Assembly (NCBI GenBank): GCA_945936265.1
Contig: CAMETB010000102.1
Coordinates: forward strand, 1-5,085
DNA length: 5,085 nucleotides
From: an uncultured Clostridia bacterium
GTDB lineage: Bacteria > Bacillota > Clostridia > Oscillospirales > CAG-272
Direction of reading: 5' to 3'
Each line of letters starts with the position of its first letter. Within the stretch, counting starts at the first letter, position 1. Below are positions 1 through 5,085 of the stretch, in pieces. Made by a program: the position numbers and the translations under genes. The notes beneath the pieces are model-generated. The model was not told the origin of the DNA. It ran no database searches and was given only the letters and a program-made list of their open reading frames with translations.

Positions 1-410
1 TCCTGTGATCTGAAGCCTGCTATTGCATGCACCTCGCAACCGAGCGCATGGAGTTTCTTTGCTACAGGGTACGCTATTGCACATCCCACGCCTCCGCCGA
101 CAACTGCGACCTTTTTAAGTCCGTCTGTCTCGGTAGGTTTTCCGAGAGGTCCGACAAAATCAGCGAGATACTCTCCCTCTTTCAGATGATTGAGCTTTTC
201 GGTTGTGGCTCCGACTATCTGGAAGATTATCGTAACCGTTCCCTTTTTTCTGTCATAATCCGCAACCGTGAGCGGTATTCTCTCACCGTCTTCGTCCGTA
301 CGAAGAATAACAAACTGCCCGGGCTCTGCCTTTGCGGCAACGAGCGGAGCTTCGATATCCATAAGAGTAACCGTCGGATTAAGCTCTTTCTTTCTTAATA
401 TTTTATACAT
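1..410 (-). CDS. nfnA: NfnA-type ferredoxin-NADP+ reductase subunit alpha (electron-bifurcating transhydrogenase small subunit), 3' end cut by window
   Basis: The first 136 residues are visible; the C-terminus lies beyond the left edge. Reading starts at an ATG (410-408) preceded by GAGGG, spaced to suit it. The protein opens MYKILRKKEL and follows the NfnA pattern: a beta-barrel FAD domain (about 1-98) with the flavin-binding stretch RIPLT at 44-48 and GPLGKP at 87-92, then the start of a nucleotide-binding domain with GGGVG at 105-109. In known NfnAB complexes this subunit carries FAD and one [2Fe-2S] cluster and, with NfnB, couples NADPH oxidation to reduction of NAD+ and ferredoxin in the cytoplasm. 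The cluster ligands would be C-terminal and cannot be seen, and nfnB would be expected just outside the window. The related PyrK (dihydroorotate dehydrogenase electron-transfer subunit) is the main alternative, but the N-terminus and the RIPLT motif fit NfnA better. It has its own promoter and a leader hairpin. Confidence 0.85.
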   Translation of the reverse strand, partial: MYKILRKKELNPTVTLMDIEAPLVAAKAEPGQFVILRTDEDGERIPLTVADYDRKKGTVTIIFQIVGATTEKLNHLKEGEYLADFVGPLGKPTETDGLKKVAVVGGGVGCAIAYPVAKKLHALGCEVHAIAGFRSQ

Positions 411-426
411 ATAATTCCCTCTTTCC

Positions 427-450
427 GCAAAATTCCCGGCGGAATTTTGC
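427..450 (-). promoter_or_regulatory. Leader hairpin just upstream of the nfnA ribosome binding site
   Basis: A perfect 10-bp stem, GCAAAATTCC and GGAATTTTGC, closes a 4-base loop. On the minus strand it falls inside the predicted nfnA leader, and GGAAAGAGGG follows it directly. A T-rich tract (451-460) lies only on the plus-strand side, so in the direction of the genes it is not an intrinsic terminator. The 5' arm contains AATTCC, which could also pair with GGAATT (418-413) overlapping the ribosome binding site. It may therefore be a translational switch, an mRNA-stabilising structure, or one copy of a dispersed palindrome. The structure is seen directly; the function is inference. Confidence 0.55.
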
Positions 451-474
451 TTTTTATTTTAAGCCATCATATTT

Positions 475-503
475 ATTTTAACAAGTAAAAAATGCTTTGT
501 CAA
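475..503 (-). promoter_or_regulatory. Sigma-A type promoter for nfnA
   Basis: The minus strand has TTGACA (503-498), a 17-base spacer and TAAAAT (480-475), a perfect -35 box with a one-mismatch -10 box at the best spacing. Transcription would start near 468, giving a leader of about 58 bases that holds the hairpin and the ribosome binding site. The site lies in the AT-rich gap after the NAD kinase stop codon, so nfnA can be expressed independently of the lysR-nadK unit. Confidence 0.8.
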
Positions 504-545
504 ATATAAAAAACATATAGCCGTATTTACAAAATAATATATCTG

Positions 546-1385
546 TTAAGCATTAAAATCGGTTTCAGACAGCTTTTCCCTTAACGTCTGATAAAAGCTC
601 CTGTCTCCGACCCTTATTATTGATGCCTCATGCTTTGCACGCCTTATTCTGACAACGTCGCCGTCGCAGACGTCAAATGTTTCGTCCGCATCTACTTCAA
701 GCGATGCAAACGCAATGTTTTCGTAAAGTCCATCTATTTTAACCTTTACATCTATTACATCGTTGCCATTTACTACAAGTGAAGACTGTGGAAAAGATTT
801 TGACGCTATCGGAGTTATTACCATATTGTCAGACGTAGGAGTAAGCAATGGGCCGCCGGCTGTAAGATTGTATGAAGTCGAGCCCGTAGGAGTGGCAATT
901 ATTACTCCGTCTCCCAAAACCGTATCGGTATGTCTGCCGTTTATACTTATTTTCATCCCGAAGGCTTTCATAAGCTTTGCACGATAAATCACAGCTTCAT
1001 TAAGAGCGACAAAAGAATGAATTATTTTCTCATTTCTTATTACCTCGGCTTCTATCATCATCCTTTTTTCCACGCGGTAATTGCCGAGGACTATTTTGTC
1101 AACATATTCCCACGCTTCGTCGGGGAGGCACTCGGTCAGATAACCCATATGTCCGAAATTTATGCCGAAAATCAGCGTATCTGTGTCGTAAAACTTTTTG
1201 CAGGCGCGCAAAATAGTGCCGTCTCCGCCGAGGACAACGGCAACATCATCATCTTTATCGGGGAAATCCTTCTCACCGAGAATTTTTACGTTGCATCTTT
1301 TTTTTCTAAGATAGTCCGAGAGTTTTTTGGCAAAGCATATGCTCTCGTCCTTGAGATAGTTCGGTAATATGGCGACTTTTTTCAT
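546..1385 (-). CDS. nadK: NAD(+) kinase
   Basis: This cytoplasmic enzyme phosphorylates NAD+ to NADP+, the only known de novo route to NADP(H). The 279-residue length is normal for bacterial NadK. Visible motifs are the catalytic/phosphate-binding GGDGT at 53-57, GINFGHMGYLTE at 74-85, the NE pair at 129-130, GDG at 158-160, and the glycine-rich TPTGSTSYNLTAGGPL at 165-180. The C-terminus (RIRRAKHEASIIRVGDRSF) matches the usual family ending. The ATG is preceded by GGAGG with a 6-base spacer. Two positions differ from common family members: the usual CPH after the conserved ITPI reads ASK (194-196), and the usual DGQ near the C-terminus reads DAD (232-234). Its start lies 26 bases after the LysR stop, so the two are probably co-transcribed. 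No convincing terminator follows it. Confidence 0.96.
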   Translation of the reverse strand: MKKVAILPNYLKDESICFAKKLSDYLRKKRCNVKILGEKDFPDKDDDVAVVLGGDGTILRACKKFYDTDTLIFGINFGHMGYLTECLPDEAWEYVDKIVLGNYRVEKRMMIEAEVIRNEKIIHSFVALNEAVIYRAKLMKAFGMKISINGRHTDTVLGDGVIIATPTGSTSYNLTAGGPLLTPTSDNMVITPIASKSFPQSSLVVNGNDVIDVKVKIDGLYENIAFASLEVDADETFDVCDGDVVRIRRAKHEASIIRVGDRSFYQTLREKLSETDFNA

Positions 1386-1411
1386 AACTGTCCTCCGCCT
1401 GCAAAAAGAGA

Positions 1412-2356
1412 TTAGAGAGAAAATGCGATTTCGTTCCTCTTTTCGTATATCTTATTAAGCAATTTTGTGTCCGTTTCGGAAAATTTATATCCTTTTCTGC
1501 GTATTATAACGTCCTTGAAACAGTTGTTTTCCATTGCACATTTCTTTTCAACAAGTCCTATCGTCTCAAGCGTTTCTCTTGGCATTGGAGACACCCACAT
1601 GAAAGTTCTCTTGCAGTTTTTTAAAAGTTCAAACTGGCTTCCTCTCTCATAAACATAAACTTTTTTTATTCTCTTGCCGTCGCTCTCTTCGGGGCTTTTC
1701 ACCTCCGGAACGCTGACATACGGAATTACATTGTCTCCGTGGACTATTTCAATGCTTGTCTTTTTAAGTTTTTCGTAATCGAGCACATCGTCATTTGCCA
1801 TCTCGTGCCCGGCGTTCATAAGCACCTTGCACTCAAATTTCCAGAGAAGTTCGTGTTCAAGTTGTTTTTCCCTGAGAAAATCTATGAAATACTTCTCGTT
1901 TACCGCCTGATAGCGAATAATTCCGAAATTGTAGTTGTTCTCCGCCACATTTATGACGGTTTCTATCGAATTGGTTTCTCTCAGATTTACTATTATGTCC
2001 TTCTCGGGATCAAGAGAGTCGACGAAAAGTGCCACGGAGGTCGATATATAGCTTCCTCTCGGTATTGACACCTTTGTTTGCTGTATGTCCTTTCTCTTTT
2101 CCGGAGGGATATATATCGCTTTCATCTTGTCAAGTTCGAGAAGAATATTTTTAGCGTAAGAGAGAAATTCCTTTCCCTGATCCGTCGGTATTACACCCCT
2201 TGATGTACGCTCGAATATCGTGATACCCAAAGTATCTTCAAGTTCGTGTATGGCCTTGCTGAGATTCGGTTGTGCCATAAAAAGATTTTCCGCTGCCTGC
2301 GAAATTGAGCCTGTGCGTTCAACCTCAACGGCATATCTGAAATGCAAAGTATTCAT
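1412..2356 (-). CDS. LysR-family transcriptional regulator
   Basis: At 314 residues it has full LysR length. The N-terminal winged helix-turn-helix is clear at about 1-65: GSISQAAENLFMAQPNLSKA at 16-35, then LEDTLGITIFER (39-50) and TDQGKEFL (58-65). A linker helix of about 66-90 leads to a periplasmic-binding-protein-like effector domain (about 91-300) that is much less conserved, so the ligand cannot be named. Such proteins bind DNA as tetramers and usually control their own or adjacent genes in response to a small molecule. Here no gene is divergently transcribed. The next gene in the same direction, NAD kinase, begins 26 bases downstream, making nadK the first candidate target (inference). 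The chosen ATG has only a weak GAGAG ribosome binding site 8 bases upstream, but the conserved domain begins right after it, which supports the start. Confidence 0.93.
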   Translation of the reverse strand: MNTLHFRYAVEVERTGSISQAAENLFMAQPNLSKAIHELEDTLGITIFERTSRGVIPTDQGKEFLSYAKNILLELDKMKAIYIPPEKRKDIQQTKVSIPRGSYISTSVALFVDSLDPEKDIIVNLRETNSIETVINVAENNYNFGIIRYQAVNEKYFIDFLREKQLEHELLWKFECKVLMNAGHEMANDDVLDYEKLKKTSIEIVHGDNVIPYVSVPEVKSPEESDGKRIKKVYVYERGSQFELLKNCKRTFMWVSPMPRETLETIGLVEKKCAMENNCFKDVIIRRKGYKFSETDTKLLNKIYEKRNEIAFSL

Positions 2357-2430
2357 AAATTTTTCTCTCTTATTCTTCCCCAGACAGCGCGCAGGGGGCG
2401 TTTTATGCGTTGATATATGCGCTCAATTGT

Positions 2431-2459
2431 ATTTTAGCACCAACATTTGCTCTTGTCAA
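2431..2459 (-). promoter_or_regulatory. Sigma-A type promoter for lysR-nadK
   Basis: The minus strand has TTGACA (2459-2454), 17 bases, then TAAAAT (2436-2431), the same hexamers and spacing as the promoter ahead of nfnA. The predicted start is near 2424, giving a leader of about 68 bases that contains a GC-rich stretch (2381-2400). It is well placed to transcribe the LysR gene and NAD kinase together. Confidence 0.78.
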
Positions 2460-2559
2460 TCACAGGCGCGAAAAATAATGTTTTTTTGAGTAAAATAATT
2501 TGCATTATCCGTTAAATCCGGGATACAGTACCATACCGGTCATAGAGTTGTGTTTGGAA

Positions 2560-2599
2560 AAGTGCGCAAGAGACCGATAACCGACACTCGTGCGCACTT
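2560..2599 (-). terminator. Probable hairpin terminator after the beta-phosphoglucomutase gene
   Basis: A 9-bp stem (AAGTGCGCA pairing with TGCGCACTT) is extended by a one-base mismatch and three further pairs (GAG/CTC), closing a 14-base loop. It begins about 34 bases after the stop codon of the last gene of the right-hand block. On the minus strand the stem runs into only four T's before CC, so the U-tract is short and termination may be partial. The plus-strand side has no U-tract, which fixes the orientation. Confidence 0.6.
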
Positions 2600-2632
2600 A
2601 TTAAAAATTTATCGCCCGAAACTCGCGCTATA

Positions 2633-3271
2633 TCAATGAAAGTATTTTAAAAGACCTGAAAAGGATCCGATCACTATATCGGCTTTTTTGCAAGATGTGG
2701 CGTCTCCTATGGCAACCGCCGTCATATCGGCACTCTTTGCGGCATCAATACCGGCAAATGCGTCCTCGACGACCGCGCACTCGCAAGCGGGAAGATTTAT
2801 AAACTCCGCCGCCTTTAAGAATACCTCGGGGTCAGGCTTTGATTTTTTTATGTTGGTTCCGTCGGATATCGCGTCAAAAAAGTCCGAAAGAGCGACACGT
2901 TCAAGGATATATTTCGTATTTTTGCTCGACGAGCCTATCGCTAAAAGGTACCCTCTTCTTTTAAGTTCTATAAGAGTTTTTCTCACCTCGTCAGACACGT
3001 CCGAGGGCGTCATCTGTGAAAGATAGCCCTTATAAATTTCGTTTTTCTTTTCGGCAATTTGATGTTTTTCATCCTCGGAATACTCTCTTGCGCCGTTTTC
3101 AAGGATAATATTGAGGCTGTCCATACGGCTTACCCCGCGCAGACGGTTGTTTATCTTCTCATCGAAATATATGCCGAGTTCGTCCGACACCGCCTTCCAC
3201 GCAAGATAGTGAAATTTATCGGTAAAAACTATTACGCCGTCAAGGTCAAATATAATGCCTTTTATGTTCAT
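2633..3271 (-). CDS. pgmB: Beta-phosphoglucomutase (HAD superfamily)
   Basis: This enzyme interconverts beta-glucose 1-phosphate and glucose 6-phosphate, feeding maltose, trehalose or similar phosphorolysis products into glycolysis. The 212 residues fit the family, and positions line up closely with the well-studied Lactococcus lactis enzyme. D9 is the nucleophile and D11 the acid/base in FDLDGV, T17 and H21 sit in the cap hinge, GVSR ends in R49 (phosphate binding), GSSSK spans 113-117 (phosphate loop), K145 lies in SKPDP, and E169-D170 bind magnesium. The ATG has AAGGAG 7 bases upstream. It is the last gene of the right-hand block, 52 bases after the oxidoreductase gene, and is followed by a hairpin. 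No glycoside phosphorylase or sugar transporter is visible nearby, so the sugar source is unknown. A generic HAD sugar phosphatase is the alternative, but the cap residues favour the mutase. Confidence 0.92.
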   Translation of the reverse strand: MNIKGIIFDLDGVIVFTDKFHYLAWKAVSDELGIYFDEKINNRLRGVSRMDSLNIILENGAREYSEDEKHQIAEKKNEIYKGYLSQMTPSDVSDEVRKTLIELKRRGYLLAIGSSSKNTKYILERVALSDFFDAISDGTNIKKSKPDPEVFLKAAEFINLPACECAVVEDAFAGIDAAKSADMTAVAIGDATSCKKADIVIGSFSGLLKYFH

Positions 3272-3323
3272 TTTTACTCTCCTTTTTCAAAAAACGTTTG
3301 CACGTGTCGATTTTTTACGTGTT

Positions 3324-3959
3324 TTATTTCTCACAAACGGTTATCATCATTTTATCGTGTGCTTTATTCTCCGCCTCGTCTATCATTGCACAGGCGTAAT
3401 CGGCATAGCCTATAACACTCTTTCCGTCACTGTTATAGATAACCTCGTCGGAGCCGATTTTATACTCGCCCGTTTTCGCTCTTTCATACTCAAATTCGAG
3501 CGAGGGGCAAACGTAGCACCAACTTTTAAGTTCCGAGTTTTTCATATCCTCGTAGCCGAGGAGCATATTTTTCGATATTCCGTAAAGGAAATCGGGATAG
3601 CCGTCCTGTTCATAAACGCGCTTCGTATGGGTAGCGTCCGCATAAAGACTGCCGGCGCCTCCCACAACCATTATACGCACGCCGCTCTTGATTCCTGTTT
3701 CTATAAGTCGGTCTATGCCTTTTCTGTTGAGCGTCGGGTCGGAATTAAACCCGAAGCCGACTGCGCTTATAAGTACGTCAAGATCTTCTACGTCCCGTGC
3801 GGAAAGAGAAAGAATATCTCTTTCTGCCGTTTTATCCACACCTGTAGGGGTATTTTTGCTCTCTCTTACAAAAGCGGTAACAAAATGTCCGCGCTTTTTT
3901 GCCTCGGCAGCAAGCATTGAGCCTTGTTTGCCGTTAGCACCCATTATTCCTATTTTCAT
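3324..3959 (-). CDS. NAD(P)-binding Rossmann-fold oxidoreductase, COG2910 / NmrA-like (putative NADH-flavin reductase group)
   Basis: This 211-residue protein is an atypical short-chain dehydrogenase-like fold. MKIGIMGANGKQGSM at the N-terminus carries the dinucleotide motif GANGKQG at 7-13. Further landmarks are the DVLISAVGFG strand (61-70), VVGGAGSL at 98-105, and a C-terminal GEYKIGSDEV (164-173) followed by IGYADYACAMIDE (183-195), the pattern seen in COG2910 proteins annotated as NADH-flavin reductases or biliverdin-reductase-like. The usual YxxxK catalytic pair is not clear; YGISK at 126-130 fits the spacing, but its role is uncertain. The true substrate is unknown for most of this group. 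The start overlaps the end of the membrane-protein gene by 26 bases, with GGAGG 10 bases upstream inside that gene, so translation may be coupled. The family is well supported; the reaction is not. Confidence 0.85.
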   Translation of the reverse strand: MKIGIMGANGKQGSMLAAEAKKRGHFVTAFVRESKNTPTGVDKTAERDILSLSARDVEDLDVLISAVGFGFNSDPTLNRKGIDRLIETGIKSGVRIMVVGGAGSLYADATHTKRVYEQDGYPDFLYGISKNMLLGYEDMKNSELKSWCYVCPSLEFEYERAKTGEYKIGSDEVIYNSDGKSVIGYADYACAMIDEAENKAHDKMMITVCEK

Positions 3960-4404
3960 CTTCCTTTTTCCTCCCGTCTGCCGCTATTGCTGATTTTATT
4001 GCAAGCGGATTTACAAAGCAGGCAACCGCAGTTGCCACTATGCAAAGAATCCATATATCCGAAAAATATGCTTTTACAAGCCCGCCGAAGCCAATAGATA
4101 TCGGCACGTTTATGAGCGTCATTATAAAGCCTATTATCGCCGTATTTATGATTGCCGGAATTATGTTTGAGGCTATGCTTCTGAATATGAGATTTTTTGC
4201 GTGAAGCGTATTTGCAAACCACTCGCCTATTCTGCCAAAAGGTATAAGATATGAAAGGACCATACCTACCGCGTAGCCGATAAGCACAAGGAGCACCGTT
4301 TTACAGCCTATGCTCCGATGTATTATTGACGCCGCAACGTTCATTGCAAGCGCCATTGCTACGTTTATCACCGAAAACATTAAAAATTTTGCTTTTTGCG
4401 ACAT
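3934..4404 (-). CDS. Small four-helix membrane protein of unknown function (possibly DUF2798-like)
   Basis: The 156 residues contain four hydrophobic segments, at about 7-28, 36-56, 75-99 and 115-137, and no cleavable signal peptide. A short charged tail, RKKEDENRNNGC, ends the protein. The two halves look alike: each has a first helix with a Met/Asn-rich end (ALAMNVAAS; FIMTLINVP) and a second helix ending in a proline-bearing turn (VLSYLIPFG; CFVNPLAI). This suggests an ancient duplication of a two-helix unit. The pattern recalls DUF2798 membrane proteins, but I cannot confirm that by eye. The ATG has GGAGAG 7 bases upstream. It lies 17 bases after the esterase gene and overlaps the next gene by 26 bases, so it is surely part of the same operon. 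No transport or catalytic motif is visible, and I assign no function. Confidence 0.8.
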   Translation of the reverse strand: MSQKAKFLMFSVINVAMALAMNVAASIIHRSIGCKTVLLVLIGYAVGMVLSYLIPFGRIGEWFANTLHAKNLIFRSIASNIIPAIINTAIIGFIMTLINVPISIGFGGLVKAYFSDIWILCIVATAVACFVNPLAIKSAIAADGRKKEDENRNNGC

Positions 4405-4421
4405 TGCTTTTCTCTCCGATT

Positions 4422-5085
4422 TTATTTGCCGATTTTATCCTCGGTCTTTTGAAGCCACGTTATATAGAGGCGTATCCATTCCTTTGTCCCTCTCATATCA
4501 AACGGAGGGTGACCGTACATTTCGGGTATATTTTCCTGCGTTACGCCGAAGCCGTGACCGCCCTCTCTGAACATATGCACCTCGTATGGAACGCCGACTT
4601 TCTGATAAGATGCCGCCATTTCGAGTATATTTGTGGGCGATACTACCCCGTCGTCAACGCATCCGCAAAGGAACATGGGAGCCGAGGAGCTTTTTACGTA
4701 TCTCGGAAGATACATTTTGCGAAGAACTCTCTTGCAAAAGTCCGCGTCGGTATGTATCTCGTCGCCAAACTGCATTGACATAAGAAATTTATCCGCGCAA
4801 AGCTCGGGATATATCGCGCCTATGGACATGAGCGACGTGTCTTCATTGTCAATATCGTCGGGCACGTAGCCGTCGATATTAGGAAGCTTTGAGAAAAGGA
4901 ACGGCGTTGCAACGGCAAGATTGCCGCCTGCGGAAAAGCCGATTATCGAGAGCTTGTCGGGGTCAATGCCAAACCTTTTTGCATTGTGCTTTATATAGCA
5001 TATCGCCCTTCTGCAATCGCAATACGCGGCAGGATATTTATAGGGCCAGACGCGGTATTTCAGAACAAATGCGCTGATGCCGTTT
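4422..5085 (-). CDS. Alpha/beta-hydrolase esterase (COG0657-like, acetyl/feruloyl-type), 5' end cut by window
   Basis: The open frame runs from the right edge to a TAA at 4424-4422, showing 220 C-terminal residues. The N-terminus, including the expected HGGG oxyanion motif, lies outside. The catalytic triad can be read: Ser in GFSAGG (visible residue 51), Asp in VDDGVVSP (most likely the second D, visible residue 145), and His in EGGHGFG (visible residue 177). DPDKLSIIGFSAGG and the spacing to the Asp and His fit the Aes/BD-FAE esterase group, which removes acetyl or feruloyl groups from small esters or plant polysaccharide fragments. There is no sign of secretion in the visible part, but a signal peptide would be in the missing end. 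The last stretch (GTKEWIRLYITWLQK) is the usual C-terminal helix. It is the first visible gene of the right-hand block. The exact substrate cannot be told from sequence. Confidence 0.9.
   Translation of the reverse strand, partial: NGISAFVLKYRVWPYKYPAAYCDCRRAICYIKHNAKRFGIDPDKLSIIGFSAGGNLAVATPFLFSKLPNIDGYVPDDIDNEDTSLMSIGAIYPELCADKFLMSMQFGDEIHTDADFCKRVLRKMYLPRYVKSSSAPMFLCGCVDDGVVSPTNILEMAASYQKVGVPYEVHMFREGGHGFGVTQENIPEMYGHPPFDMRGTKEWIRLYITWLQKTEDKIGK

Noticed and set aside
27..398. Plus-strand open frame of 123 codons at the left edge
   Set aside because: It is the antisense shadow of nfnA; the minus-strand protein has clear family motifs and a ribosome binding site.
427..460. Reading the hairpin plus T-tract as an intrinsic terminator on the plus strand
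   Set aside because: No plus-strand gene precedes it, and in the direction of the real genes there is no U-tract after the stem.
504..545. Terminator for the NAD kinase gene
   Set aside because: The AT-rich stretch has a T-run but only a weak 5-bp A/T stem; no convincing hairpin.
930..1367. Plus-strand open frame opposite NAD kinase
   Set aside because: Antisense shadow of a gene with intact GGDGT and GDG motifs.
3301..3321. Inverted repeat CACGT/ACGTG between the oxidoreductase and phosphoglucomutase genes as a terminator
   Set aside because: The stem is only 5 bp with an 11-base A/T-rich loop and no U-tract directly after it on the minus strand; the genes are more likely co-transcribed.
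3255..3920. Long plus-strand open frame (221 codons)
   Set aside because: It lies opposite the COG2910 gene, shows no recognisable domain, and has cysteine/phenylalanine-rich composition typical of antisense frames.
3956..4222. Second minus-strand open frame (88 codons) inside the membrane-protein gene
   Set aside because: Out-of-frame shadow; no hydrophobic or domain pattern and no good ribosome binding site.
4422..4865. A shorter esterase gene starting at the GTG at 4865
   Set aside because: The frame stays open to the window edge and the catalytic GFSAGG motif lies upstream of that GTG, so it is an internal valine codon.

Overview
All seven genes in this window lie on the minus strand, so they are read here from the right edge to the left edge. 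The sequence points to a low-to-moderate G+C Firmicute, most likely a gut or rumen Clostridia member. This rests on the protein types (NfnA-type flavoprotein, clostridial-style LysR regulator, beta-phosphoglucomutase), short gene gaps, GGAGG-type ribosome binding sites, and two consensus vegetative promoters in AT-rich gaps. The organism assignment is inference.

Right block, 5085 to 2633, is a tight four-gene run. It holds an alpha/beta-hydrolase esterase cut by the window edge, then (17 bases on) a small four-helix membrane protein of unknown function. A COG2910-type NAD(P)-binding oxidoreductase overlaps the membrane protein by 26 bases. After 52 bases comes a beta-phosphoglucomutase with every catalytic residue in place. 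A hairpin at 2560-2599 probably ends this transcript. The promoter must lie beyond the right edge. The esterase and the phosphoglucomutase suggest carbohydrate use, but no glycoside phosphorylase is visible.

Middle block, 2459 to 546, opens with a TTGACA-17-TAAAAT promoter that drives a LysR-family regulator and, 26 bases later, an NAD kinase. The two are probably co-transcribed.

Left block, 503 to 1, has a second TTGACA-17-TAAAAT promoter, a leader with a perfect 10-bp hairpin just before the ribosome binding site, and the first 136 residues of an NfnA-type electron-bifurcating transhydrogenase subunit that runs off the left edge.

The middle and left blocks share an NADP theme: NAD kinase makes NADP+, and Nfn exchanges electrons between NADPH, NADH and ferredoxin. 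The neighbouring LysR gene is a candidate regulator of this supply. I found no mobile element, CRISPR array, tRNA, rRNA or defence system. The window looks mostly like ordinary chromosome with a few regulatory details worth checking.
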